Of a stretch of DNA of 64,000 nucleotides, positions 16,827 through 25,434 are shown piece after piece. The DNA lies in NCBI GenBank assembly GCA_002311665.1, contig DBYX01000022.1:82840-146839 (forward strand). Reading direction: 5' to 3'. Under the pieces are notes generated by a model that worked only from the letters and a program-made list of their open reading frames with translations, had not been told where the DNA came from and did no database searches. Source of the DNA: Lachnoclostridium sp. UBA1175. GTDB taxonomy: Bacteria; Bacillota; Clostridia; Lachnospirales; Lachnospiraceae. The position numbers were made by a program, and so were the translations under genes. The stretch's first letter is position 1. Each line of letters starts with the position of its first letter.

Positions 16827-18578
16827 TTATTTACCTCCCTGCGGAAGCATGCTCTCCAGGCCTTCGCCAAGAGAAAGTGCATCCTTGTATACCATTTCGA
16901 TCTGGCAGGTTACCACCCAGACAGGCTCCGTCGGAGTCGGGGTAGGTCCTTCCGGCGTCGGCGTCGGCGTATTGGTCGGGGTAGGTGTTACACCCTTCGG
17001 GAGTTCTTCTTCCTCCTCCACCTCGGGAACGAACAATGTTTCCTTGACTGTCGACATCGCCGTGATCGTCACCGTATCGAATTTGTACAGCTGCTGCGCG
17101 ATCGTTGCGAGATCCTTTTTGTTCGCGCAGGTGATATCCATCAGGAGAGCCGAATCCTTCGTCGAGATCTGCGCAGCGATGAAGTTCGAAGGCATCTTCT
17201 TCTCAAGCTCCTCGAGGAACTCTACGAAGCGCTCGTTGTAACTTGCCTCGAGACCGCTGTAGCTGATTACCTTGTTGTAGGTCTGCTGGCTCGTCTGGTG
17301 GTTCAGCTGGATATCCTTCAGCTTCTGGTTGGCCTTCAGCTGATCCTCGATATCCTGGAGCTCCTTCTCCTTGTTGCTCACCTTGATCTTACCGACAAGG
17401 AACAGCGCAAGCGCGATCGCGAGGAACGCAACCATCGCAGCAAACGGAAGGATCAGGGACTGCTGTCTCTCGCCCTTCATCAACTCCGGCGAGAGCAGCT
17501 GCAGAGGCTTCATCGAAGCACCGATGCAGGCTGCGAGAACATGCATCGTGACATCGCTGTAACCGGTGCTGAGGATCTTGATCTGGTTCAGTCCGTCATA
17601 GTTGTGTACGCTGTATCCGAGCTCGTTCCCGAGCAACTCGTCGAGGCCGATGAAGTCGGCGCCGATGCCGACAAGCTCAATGCTGTCAATCGGCTCATTG
17701 TCGTTGCGGGATACATAGTACTCAAGGATACGACCGATGTTACCGATGAGGTAACGAAGGTTTTCGGTGAGCATGATGCGGGACATCATAACCTCGTCCG
17801 AGGTGTCCTCCGGCTCCTGATAATCCACATCGACATTCAGGTAACGGCGGATGCAGTGGTTCGTCATAAACGCGCGCGTCGCGCCGTAGTAGTCAAGATT
17901 CTCGCCGTAGACGTCGAGTTCCATCATGTTCTCGATGACACCGTTCACGCCGTGAGCGACCGAACGCTGCAGCACGATCTCGCCGTCCTTGACGATCGTC
18001 ACGAGGGAGCTGTGCTCATCAATCTTGATGACTGCGTTGGTTCCGCGCGAGAAATCCTGTCTCACAACCTGGAACACACTGTTGCCGACATAGTCGATTG
18101 CCTTGATGTGCATCTGCAACGAATGCGCCAGATCCAGATACGACGTCGTCACATCGTTCGGCACAGCAAGCAGGGACAAGCGATACTGCTTCTCCTCCTT
18201 CGTGTCGATCTTGCCGAGGATGTTGTAAACCAGGTGATACTGGTTCATATCCACGGGGAAGTACTCCGCGGCGTTCGCCGTGATCAGCGGCAGGATCTTG
18301 TTCTCCTTCACCAACGGAATCCGGGCTTCACGGTTAGCGATACGGCTCGAGGAAACAGTGAACACGACGTTGTCGGTCTTGATCTCTCTCTTGCGCAGTT
18401 CCGCTTTCAGGCTGATGATGAAGTCCTCATTACGGCTGACCACACCATCCTGAACCATGTCTCTCGGAGTCTCCAGGCTGAATGCCTGGTAGATCTTCGG
18501 CGACTTTGACAGATAGTCGATCTCGACGACTCTTGTCGTGGCCTGCCCGATCTCCATTGACAGCACTTTCTTAGCCAT
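16827..18578 (-). CDS. PilM-PilN fusion protein
   Basis: A 583-residue fusion of two pilus alignment proteins normally made separately. Residues 1-370 are PilM, an actin-like ATPase fold beginning MAKKVLSMEIGQATTRVVE with the KIDEHSSLVTIV phosphate-type segment mid-protein. A membrane helix at about 378-402 and a coiled coil (about 405-440) begin PilN, whose outer domain continues to the end. A Thr-Pro linker at about 530-552 interrupts that domain before a final GEGLESMLPQGG segment. In separate systems the N-terminus of PilN docks onto PilM; here they are joined covalently. The reading frame is intact, with no sign of a sequencing join. Confidence 0.88.
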   Translation of the reverse strand: MAKKVLSMEIGQATTRVVEIDYLSKSPKIYQAFSLETPRDMVQDGVVSRNEDFIISLKAELRKREIKTDNVVFTVSSSRIANREARIPLVKENKILPLITANAAEYFPVDMNQYHLVYNILGKIDTKEEKQYRLSLLAVPNDVTTSYLDLAHSLQMHIKAIDYVGNSVFQVVRQDFSRGTNAVIKIDEHSSLVTIVKDGEIVLQRSVAHGVNGVIENMMELDVYGENLDYYGATRAFMTNHCIRRYLNVDVDYQEPEDTSDEVMMSRIMLTENLRYLIGNIGRILEYYVSRNDNEPIDSIELVGIGADFIGLDELLGNELGYSVHNYDGLNQIKILSTGYSDVTMHVLAACIGASMKPLQLLSPELMKGERQQSLILPFAAMVAFLAIALALFLVGKIKVSNKEKELQDIEDQLKANQKLKDIQLNHQTSQQTYNKVISYSGLEASYNERFVEFLEELEKKMPSNFIAAQISTKDSALLMDITCANKKDLATIAQQLYKFDTVTITAMSTVKETLFVPEVEEEEELPKGVTPTPTNTPTPTPEGPTPTPTEPVWVVTCQIEMVYKDALSLGEGLESMLPQGGK

Positions 18579-18730
18579 ACTTTTCTTGCCTCCCTCTCGA
18601 ACGAATACGTTCTTCGTTCGTCCTTCCTTGTTAGTTTATCATTAACTGAAAGAATGTCTCAGCAATTTACGTATATCGAACTCTTTCTCCTCATATTTAC
18701 ACGCCGGGTTATTCCGACGGCCGGCGTTTA

Positions 18731-19504
18731 TCACAATCCGATAAACCCGGTATACCACCCCAGTAGCCTCTCTCCGAACAGGATGGCGATCAGGATTCCG
18801 GCCGCCAGATACGGCCCCATCGCAAGCACGCGTCCCGCCTTCGAAATCTTCATCCGTACGATATGGATGATTGATCCGATGATGCAACCGAGGACAAATG
18901 CCAAAATGATCAACTTCCAACCGAGCAAAAGCCCGGCGGCTCCCATCAGTTTCACATCTCCGCCGCCGATGGCACGGCCTTTTGAAATAAACCACAGAAT
19001 GCCAAGCGGCACACTCACCGCAAACATTCCGATGATATACAGCCATATCGATCCGAACAAGTCGTCCAGATTGAGAAGTCCGCACACCACTCTGATCACA
19101 CCGAGCGAAAGGATGAAAATGTTAAATCCGATCGGTATGATATAAGTCCGGAAATCAATCACACTCAGCGCGAGCAAAGCCGAAGCGCACAAACAGTAGA
19201 TCACGCTCACGACATTGATCCCGCACAGCAGAAGGATCACGACATACAAGGCTCCGTTCAGCGCCTCCACGATCGGATACTGCACCGAGATCTTCTCGTG
19301 GCACTTCCGGCAATGTCCCCTCAGGATGATCCAGCTGAACAGCGGGATCAGATCGAACCACCGAAGCTGGTATCCGCAACTCATACAGTGTGAACGCCGG
19401 GAAGCGAGGTCCTCACCCTTCGGTACGCGGAAGATCACAACATTCAGAAAGCTTCCGATCACAATGCCGAACAAAAACGCAATAACATAGATGACAATGT
19501 CCAT
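18731..19504 (-). CDS. pilD: Prepilin peptidase PilD
   Basis: A 257-residue membrane aspartic protease that cleaves class III prepilin signals and N-methylates the new N-terminus. Both domains are visible: a zinc site with Cys 40, 43, 65 and 68 in the first cytoplasmic loop (SHCMSCGY, GHCRKCHE), and catalytic Asp 117 (SVIDFRTY) and Asp 183 in GGGDVKLMG. Seven or eight hydrophobic helices agree with the family. It is embedded in the pilus operon and should process all the prepilins encoded here. A gap of about 150 bases to pilMN contains a small hairpin but no promoter I could recognise. Confidence 0.95.
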   Translation of the reverse strand: MDIVIYVIAFLFGIVIGSFLNVVIFRVPKGEDLASRRSHCMSCGYQLRWFDLIPLFSWIILRGHCRKCHEKISVQYPIVEALNGALYVVILLLCGINVVSVIYCLCASALLALSVIDFRTYIIPIGFNIFILSLGVIRVVCGLLNLDDLFGSIWLYIIGMFAVSVPLGILWFISKGRAIGGGDVKLMGAAGLLLGWKLIILAFVLGCIIGSIIHIVRMKISKAGRVLAMGPYLAAGILIAILFGERLLGWYTGFIGL

Positions 19505-19540
19505 CTAACCGTATACTCCAAAACCTTATATTTCGTATGA

Positions 19541-19972
19541 TCAATACCACGCGCCCGCCACGGAAGGATATCCGTCCGGTGTTGCCGGTGCGACGATCGA
19601 CACTTTGTAAACCTTATTCGAATACTCGTTGGACTCGGGCTTCACCCTGCTCAGGTTGCCGAACAACTCGGTAAGGTTGGTTGTCAACTGCGTACCCGTA
19701 GGATCATTGGCAACCGCGATTCCGCTCGCCTTATCGAAGGTGACGACGACGGTTCCCGCCGTAACCACATACTCTCCCGAGAAGACAACAATTTCCGCAG
19801 CGCGTCGGATCTCTTCCGCTGCGGACTCATCTTTACGCATCCGAGCCTTCTCAACATATCTCAGATACATCGGCGCCAAAACGCCGACAAGGATTGCCAT
19901 GATGGCAATCACTACAATAATTTCGACGAGGGAGAATCCCCCGTTATTTTTTTCTCCTCTGGTGGAATTCAT
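19541..19972 (-). CDS. Second type IV pilin
   Basis: A 143-residue pilin. NNGG is followed by FSLVEIIVVIAIMAILVG, a perfect class III signal. The first fifty residues, including APMYLRYVEKARM, are nearly identical to the neighbouring major pilin, showing recent duplication, while the head domain differs. The pair may be alternative or co-assembled subunits. Low-complexity linkers are absent. It lies 36 bases upstream of pilD and follows a very strong hairpin after the first pilin gene, so it may be expressed at a lower level. Confidence 0.88.
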   Translation of the reverse strand: MNSTRGEKNNGGFSLVEIIVVIAIMAILVGVLAPMYLRYVEKARMRKDESAAEEIRRAAEIVVFSGEYVVTAGTVVVTFDKASGIAVANDPTGTQLTTNLTELFGNLSRVKPESNEYSNKVYKVSIVAPATPDGYPSVAGAWY

Positions 19973-20006
19973 CTCTTCACCGCTTTCTTAGTTTTATGCG
20001 TTTGGC

Positions 20007-20030
20007 AGGGTGGCGCTTTCGCGCCACCCT
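20007..20030 (-). promoter_or_regulatory. Very stable hairpin between the two pilin genes
   Basis: A perfect 10-bp GC-rich stem (AGGGTGGCGC and complement) closed on the minus-strand transcript by GAAA, a GNRA tetraloop. No T-run follows, so it is not a standard terminator. In this position it could protect the 3' end of the major pilin message or reduce read-through into downstream genes. Confidence 0.7.
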
Positions 20031-20096
20031 ATAGGGATTACCAAGCATAATCAACTAAACAATTGTCACTCAGTCAAATTGTAAGTCAACCGTCAA

Positions 20097-20552
20097 TTAT
20101 GACTGCCACTTCTTAGCGAAGTCAGGCGAGAAAGCAATGAGCTTTTCTGCGTCGATTTCCCAAGTAACATTGCCGGCAGGCTGAAGCGTTCCTTCGAACG
20201 ACATTTCAACTGCCTTGAATTCCTTGGACTTGCAGGTATAGCCGTTACCAGCAATTGCCTTCCACTCATCAAGAGCCGGGTTGTCAGCATCGGTGGATGC
20301 TACAGTAACATCCATGCTAAGAGTACCGGTTCCGGAAAGCGTGAACTTCGATCCAGCTGCAAGATCGAACTGCGGATCGATAGCAACCTTCTCGGCTGCT
20401 GCCATAATGTCAGAGATCGAGGAAACGTCCGTAGACTTGCGGGACTTCTCAACATATCTCAGGTAAGCCGGTGCAAGAACACCAACAAGCACTGCCATGA
20501 TGGCAATAACAACGATCAACTCAACGAGGGAAAAACCCTGATTCTTCTTCAT
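20097..20552 (-). CDS. pilA: Major type IV pilin
   Basis: A 151-residue pilin, probably the main fibre subunit. The six-residue leader MKKNQG precedes FSLVELIVVIAIMAVLVG, and Glu at mature position 5 is present. The helix continues through APAYLRYVEKSRKS into a compact head. The ATG at 20552 lies ten bases after AAGGAG; an open extension upstream lacks a ribosome binding site. It follows pilC and precedes a second, related pilin gene. A strong GNRA-capped hairpin lies downstream. The position directly after the assembly-motor genes and the short size argue for major pilin, but abundance cannot be shown from sequence. Confidence 0.88.
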   Translation of the reverse strand: MKKNQGFSLVELIVVIAIMAVLVGVLAPAYLRYVEKSRKSTDVSSISDIMAAAEKVAIDPQFDLAAGSKFTLSGTGTLSMDVTVASTDADNPALDEWKAIAGNGYTCKSKEFKAVEMSFEGTLQPAGNVTWEIDAEKLIAFSPDFAKKWQS

Positions 20553-20684
20553 AACTTTTGTTCTCCTTTTCATTTTTTCATATAATATACTCTTTATCTT
20601 AAACACCCGCCGCCCTATATCAACGGGCGCTTAATTCATTGGGATACCGCCGGGCGGTATGTGAGGAGCGCTGTCCCCTTCTTA

Positions 20685-21896
20685 TTACAGGTTGTCGAGA
20701 CCGGAGTAGAGAGCACCCATCGGGGCAACAACCGCGCCTATGATGACGCCGCAGATGCCGGCCATCAACAGGATGATCACAGGCTCGAGCGCTGCCATCA
20801 ACGCCTGCGTTGCGGCCTCAACCTCTTCGTCGTAGTAGTCGGCCATCTTCGTGAGCATGGCCTCAAGGTCACCGGTTTCCTCTCCGATCTTGGTCATATG
20901 GATAACCATCGGAGGGAACAGTCCGCAGCGCTTGAGAGGCTCGGAGAGCGGAACGCCCTTCTTGACCTCTTCCTTGCACTCGTACACCGCCTGCTTGAAG
21001 AGGAAGTTGCTCATCGTCTTCGCCGTGATGTCCAGCGAGTCGATCATCGAGATACCTGCTGCAGTAAGTGTACTGAGCGTTCTCGCAAGTCTCGAGGAGG
21101 CGGACTTGACGGTGAAATTCTTAACCGCCGGAAGCTTGATCGCCAGCGTGGCGAAGAAGATAGTACCGGTCTGTGACGATTTGAACATCTTGATGCCGAT
21201 GGCGATGATCGCAATGACACCGAGCGCTACGAACCAGTTCTCCTGGAGCCAGTCGCTGGCGTTGACAACGAATGTCGTGATGCCGGGCATCTTGATGTCC
21301 ATATCCTTGAACATGTTCATGAATGTCGGCACAACCTTTACAAGGAGGACGACACACACGGCGATGGCTACGAAGAATACGACGATCGGGTAAACCATTG
21401 CCTTCTTGACAAGACCGCCCAGGTAGGCGTCCTTCTCGAACTGAGTAGCCATTCGGGTGAAAGATACGTCGATACTACCGGAAGCCTCACCGGCATCCAC
21501 CATGTTGATAAGCATGGTCGGGAAGATATCGGGATGAGCTCTCATCGAGTTGCCGAGCGTCTCACCTTTGGCCACGCTCGCGCGGACCTCGCCGATCGCC
21601 TTCTGGAACTGCTTGTTCTCCGTCTGCTCTTCCATCATACCGAGTGCATCCATAATCGGAACACCGGCGTTGATGATACTCACGAACTGTCGGCAGAACA
21701 CGGCAAGCTCACGCTTTTTAACTTTCGAACCACCGAGGTTGAGGTCCTTGTTGAAGATGTTCGCCTCGGTAACCTTGATGGGGATCAGGCCTTCGCCCTT
21801 CAGCATTGACGCGGCGCGGTCAGGCGTCGTGGCATCAATACTTCCCTTCTTCTGCTTGCCGAATTTGTCGACGGCTGCATATTGGTAAGTTGCCAT
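20685..21896 (-). CDS. pilC: Type IV pilus platform protein PilC
   Basis: A 403-residue GspF/PilC inner-membrane protein that turns ATPase motion into pilin insertion. Two repeated GspF domains are visible: the first around RELAVFCRQFVSIINAGVP (about 62-80), the second around KSASSRLARTLSTLTAAGI (about 263-281), each followed by hydrophobic helices near 167-195, 215-235 and 370-393. It lies 30 bases downstream of pilT. Length and motif layout are standard for the family. The start ATG follows an AGGAGG-like site. Confidence 0.95.
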   Translation of the reverse strand: MATYQYAAVDKFGKQKKGSIDATTPDRAASMLKGEGLIPIKVTEANIFNKDLNLGGSKVKKRELAVFCRQFVSIINAGVPIMDALGMMEEQTENKQFQKAIGEVRASVAKGETLGNSMRAHPDIFPTMLINMVDAGEASGSIDVSFTRMATQFEKDAYLGGLVKKAMVYPIVVFFVAIAVCVVLLVKVVPTFMNMFKDMDIKMPGITTFVVNASDWLQENWFVALGVIAIIAIGIKMFKSSQTGTIFFATLAIKLPAVKNFTVKSASSRLARTLSTLTAAGISMIDSLDITAKTMSNFLFKQAVYECKEEVKKGVPLSEPLKRCGLFPPMVIHMTKIGEETGDLEAMLTKMADYYDEEVEAATQALMAALEPVIILLMAGICGVIIGAVVAPMGALYSGLDNL

Positions 21897-21926
21897 TCGT
21901 ACCTCCTGGACAATAAATAGTCTTCC

Positions 21927-22991
21927 TTAGAATGTAACCTTCCTGCTCATCGCGATCGCATCCTGTGCGTAGTTCAAGCAGTTCTCCGCACTGATCAGAC
22001 CGCCGATGTATAGATTGTACAGAGCGTCGTCCATAGACTGCATGCCCTGTTTCTTGCTCGTCTGGATCATCGAAGGGATCTGGAACGCCTTACCCTCACG
22101 GATGAGGTTTCGAACGGCGCTGGTTCCCATCATAACCTCGAATGCCGCCACACGGCCGGAGCCGGTCTGGATCGGCAACAGCTGCTGCGAGATAACGCAC
22201 TCGATAACGCTCGCGAGCTGAACTCGGATCTGCTGCTGCTGATGCGGCGGGAAAACGTCGATAACACGGTTGATGGTGTCTGCCGCGTTGTTCGTGTGGA
22301 GCGTGGAGAACACCAGGTGGCCGGTCTCGGCGGCGGTGATGGCTGTCTGGATCGTCTCCAGGTCTCGCATCTCACCGACGAGGATAACGTCCGGGTCTTC
22401 ACGGAGGGCTGCTCGAAGCGCTCCCGCGTAACTCTCGGTGTCATCGCCGATCTCTCGCTGGTTCACGATGGACTTCTCGTGCCTGTGCAGGTACTCGATC
22501 GGGTCCTCCATCGTGATGATATGCTTGCTGTATGTCTTGTTGATCATATTGATAAGAGAAGCGAGTGTGGTCGACTTGCCCGAACCGGTAGCACCGGTTA
22601 CAAGCACCAGGCCTCTCTTTCTCTGGCACAGCTCCTGCACGGAAGCCGGAAGTCCGAGTTCTCTCGGCGCCGGGATCTTGAACGGCAGAAGTCTCATGAC
22701 CATTGCGAGCGTACCGCGCTGCTTGAATACGTTTACACGGAAACGTCCGCGTCCGTACAGCGAGTGCGCGAAGTCGATCTCGCCTGTCTTCTCCATCGTC
22801 TCGACCAATCGGTCGTTATCCGCGAACAGCGGAACCACGAGCTCCTCGATCTGTTCGGGTGTCAGCTTATCGCTGTCGAGCGGTCTCAGGTCTCCATCGA
22901 TTCGGAATATAACCGGACGGCCTGCCGTGATGTGAATATCCGATGCGTGTCGGTCGACGGCTTCCTGGAGGATCTCATCCAATTCTCTCAT
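21927..22991 (-). CDS. pilT: Pilus retraction ATPase PilT
   Basis: A 354-residue hexameric ATPase that powers pilus disassembly. The Walker A motif GATGSGKST is at 133-141, the Walker B region DVILVGEMRD at 201-210, and the PilT-specific AVRNLIREGK at 292-301, which is needed for retraction. The N-terminal PAS-like region starts MRELDEILQEAVDRHASDIH, matching family members and supporting the ATG at 22991 over one seven codons earlier. Presence of pilT means the pili should retract, so twitching, DNA uptake or surface sensing is possible. It follows pilB by about 90 bases. Confidence 0.96.
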   Translation of the reverse strand: MRELDEILQEAVDRHASDIHITAGRPVIFRIDGDLRPLDSDKLTPEQIEELVVPLFADNDRLVETMEKTGEIDFAHSLYGRGRFRVNVFKQRGTLAMVMRLLPFKIPAPRELGLPASVQELCQRKRGLVLVTGATGSGKSTTLASLINMINKTYSKHIITMEDPIEYLHRHEKSIVNQREIGDDTESYAGALRAALREDPDVILVGEMRDLETIQTAITAAETGHLVFSTLHTNNAADTINRVIDVFPPHQQQQIRVQLASVIECVISQQLLPIQTGSGRVAAFEVMMGTSAVRNLIREGKAFQIPSMIQTSKKQGMQSMDDALYNLYIGGLISAENCLNYAQDAIAMSRKVTF

Positions 22992-23081
22992 ACAGCTGTC
23001 AGTTCCTTTCATTTTCTACCGAGGTCCCGAAGGGTCCCGGCGTTTTCCCAATCTATATATCATCCTGTCGAAAAATGCCTG

Positions 23082-24782
23082 TTACTCTTCGAAGGATACG
23101 CGCAACATCTCGGAGTAGGAGGTGATGCCCTGCAGGCAGCAGCGAACGGAGCTCATACGGAGCGTGCTCATTCCCTCTTCGAGGGCTGCCTTCTTAAGAA
23201 CTTCGGAATCTTCCTTGTGGGAAATGATCTTCTTCAGTCTCGGCGTGATCTCCATGATCTCATACACACCGATTCGTCCCTTATAACCCTTGTTGCAGTT
23301 CTGGCAACCGACCGGATCGTAGAGAACGACATCGCCTGCGCCGGCGGGAATACCCATCGTCTCCTTCTCCTCCTCGGTGGCAAGACGTTCTTTCTTGCAC
23401 TTCGGGCAGAGGCGGCGAACCAGTCGCTGTGCGATAACACCGACAACGGAGTCGGCGATCAGGTAACTCTCAACACCCATATCCATCAGACGGGCGATCG
23501 TCGCCGCGGAGCTGTTGGTGTGGAGGGTACTTACAACCAGGTGACCGGTGATGGACGCCTGTACGGCGATACCGGCGGTCTCACCGTCTCGGATCTCACC
23601 GATCATGATGATGTCCGGGTCCTGTCGCAGGATGGAACGGAGCGCCGATGCGAAGGTAAGTCCTGCCTTCACGTTAACGTGTACCTGGTTGATACCGTTG
23701 ATGTTCGCCTCGACAGGGTCCTCAACGGTGATGATATTCACTTCTTCTCGGTTCAGCTCCGAAAGCGCCGTGTAAAGGGTGGTCGACTTACCGGAACCGG
23801 TAGGACCCGTAACAAGGATGATGCCGTGCGGGTTCGCCAGGATGTGGTCGAACACCTTCATCTCCTCGTCGGAGAAACCGAGGTCCTTCTTGTTTCTCGT
23901 CAATGCCGTCTTCATAGCAAGTCGCATAACGCACTTCTCGCCGTAGTAGGTCGGCAGGATGGAAACACGGATATCGTACTCGACTCGGTCGACCGTCTGG
24001 CTGATACGACCGTCCTGCGGCTTTCTCTTCTCGGAGATATCCATGCCGCCGATGATCTTCAGTCGGGCGATGATCGCGGGCAGAAGCCCGATGTCGTATG
24101 TGATCTGTTCAAAGAGCGCACCGTCGATTCGGTATCTGACTCGAACCTTCGTCTCGAGCGCCTCGACATGAATATCGGATGCTCTCTGGCGAGCTGCGGA
24201 TTCGATCATGTTTCGAACCAGGATGACGATCGGGGAGTCGCTGACTTCGTCGGCATCTTCTTCCTCGCCGGCCATCATCTTGCTCTCACGTTCCTTCGTG
24301 TACGCTTCAGCCGCTGCAAGGGAGTCGGCGTTACCGAAGTGGCGGTCGATGGCAACCATAACATCGGACGTCGTCGCGATGTACGGTTCGATCTCCAGAT
24401 GAGTGATCATCTGAAGGTCATCGAGTGCGTTCATATCCATCGGGTCGGCCATTGCCACCCGAAGGGTGTTCGGGTTGTTCGGCGCGTACGCGAACGGGAT
24501 CAACATATATTTGCGAAGAACGGCCGCCGGAATAAGTCCGAGAACGTCCTCCGGGATCTTCAGCTGTGCCGGGTTCACCATCTCCACGCCCAACTGTCTC
24601 GTGAGCGCTCTCGTGATGTTCGTCTCCGTGGTGAAGTTCAACTCCACCAGGATCTCACCCAGTCGCTTCTCGCTGGTGCGCTTAACTTCGAGCGCCTGCT
24701 CCAGCTGTTCCTGCGTGATAACACCTTCCTGAATCAGCATGTCGCCGAGTCGTCTTTTTCTGCGGTATACCTCACCGGCCAT
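23082..24782 (-). CDS. pilB: Pilus extension ATPase PilB
   Basis: A 566-residue GspE-family assembly ATPase. An N-terminal MshEN-type domain (1-150) contains RRLGDMLIQEG and KRLGEILVE repeats, which in relatives bind cyclic di-GMP. The ATPase core has Walker A GPTGSGKST at 326-334, Walker B DIIMIGEIRD at 390-399, and a zinc site of Cys 459, 462, 493 and 496 (CPKCK, GCQNCN). The ATG at 24782 is nine bases after GGAGG and is the first gene behind the operon promoter. It drives polymerisation of the pilin encoded downstream. Control by cyclic di-GMP is an inference from the domain. Confidence 0.96.
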   Translation of the reverse strand: MAGEVYRRKRRLGDMLIQEGVITQEQLEQALEVKRTSEKRLGEILVELNFTTETNITRALTRQLGVEMVNPAQLKIPEDVLGLIPAAVLRKYMLIPFAYAPNNPNTLRVAMADPMDMNALDDLQMITHLEIEPYIATTSDVMVAIDRHFGNADSLAAAEAYTKERESKMMAGEEEDADEVSDSPIVILVRNMIESAARQRASDIHVEALETKVRVRYRIDGALFEQITYDIGLLPAIIARLKIIGGMDISEKRKPQDGRISQTVDRVEYDIRVSILPTYYGEKCVMRLAMKTALTRNKKDLGFSDEEMKVFDHILANPHGIILVTGPTGSGKSTTLYTALSELNREEVNIITVEDPVEANINGINQVHVNVKAGLTFASALRSILRQDPDIIMIGEIRDGETAGIAVQASITGHLVVSTLHTNSSAATIARLMDMGVESYLIADSVVGVIAQRLVRRLCPKCKKERLATEEEKETMGIPAGAGDVVLYDPVGCQNCNKGYKGRIGVYEIMEITPRLKKIISHKEDSEVLKKAALEEGMSTLRMSSVRCCLQGITSYSEMLRVSFEE

Positions 24783-24854
24783 ATGCCGTATCCTCCCGAT
24801 CCGATGCAGTTCACGACAGGTTCGCGTGTGCCTTGCATGCTTTTGTTTACCCAA

Positions 24855-24883
24855 ATCATACCACTTTTGAATAAAATGCGCAA
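24855..24883 (-). promoter_or_regulatory. Promoter of the type IV pilus operon
   Basis: TTGCGC, 17 bases, TATGAT on the minus strand. Transcription would start near 24848, giving a leader of about 65 bases before pilB. Just upstream lie two dyads: CGTAAAA with its complement at 24914-24936, and AACACxACA/TGTxGTGTT at 24951-24971. They are suitable in position and size for regulator binding. Confidence 0.75.
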
Positions 24884-25369
24884 GGTTTTAACCGTAAAAA
24901 CTGTGCAAATTATCGTAAAAAACGGCGTGTTTTACGCAGTTTTTTATAGAAACACAACATATTGTGGTGTTCCTGCATAAAATCGCCTAATTGTAGTGCA
25001 ACGTTTTGTAAATATTCTTTTAACGTTACAGCTGCTTGCGGCGCCCAATTTCAATTATTTGCATTTTTTGCAATAATTTTTGTCACGGTTTGTAAACAAA
25101 TTGTAAACGATTGTAAATTTGTTCACAATTGCCGTGATTTCGTCACCGCACAGCGCCCTGCCATAATACTTTCTATCATATTATATGTCAAGAGGAATTT
25201 TCTATATTTTTGATGGGTTTTCTTAGGCTGTTTCGTAGAATATCGGAAAATGCGTCATTTCCCGCGCAGCGCGATCCCCGGATTATGTCATCTTTTTTGT
25301 CATCCGAAGCGCAATGTCTCGCGCGCCTTTGTTTTTGTAGGATTTACCCATTTTTCGACGTTTTAACTA
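24884..25369. promoter_or_regulatory. AT-rich divergent control region between pilB and a GT2 gene
   Basis: About 490 bases without a gene, much more AT-rich than the surroundings. It holds the dyads next to the pilB promoter and four copies of TTGTAAA at 25006, 25090, 25101 and 25111. The last three are 10-11 bases apart, that is, one helical turn, with a TTTGTAAACAAA palindrome at the first of them. Nothing in it looks coding. It probably binds one or more regulators of the pilus operon, the glycosyltransferase gene, or both. Confidence 0.5.
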
Positions 25370-25398
25370 TTGTTTGTTGTAGATTTTTATGATAATAT
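25370..25398 (+). promoter_or_regulatory. Promoter of the plus-strand GT2 gene
   Basis: TTGTTT, 17 bases, TAATAT. The ATG of the glycosyltransferase lies about 36 bases downstream behind AAGGAGG. The -10 element is a near-perfect match; the -35 is weaker. Confidence 0.6.
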
Positions 25399-25434
25399 TG
25401 TTGCTAAGACCACCACGTAAGGAGGATTCTATTC

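Noticed and set aside
16827..18578. Frameshift artefact joining pilM to pilN
   Set aside because: The frame is open across the junction with normal codon use, no slippery run, and a plausible linker, so a true fusion is more likely.
20007..20030. Intrinsic terminator after pilA
   Set aside because: The stem is strong but has no T-run on either strand; I call it a stability element instead.
22242..24980. A plus-strand open frame of 912 codons
   Set aside because: It is antisense to pilT and pilB; its residues follow the mirror of their codon bias.
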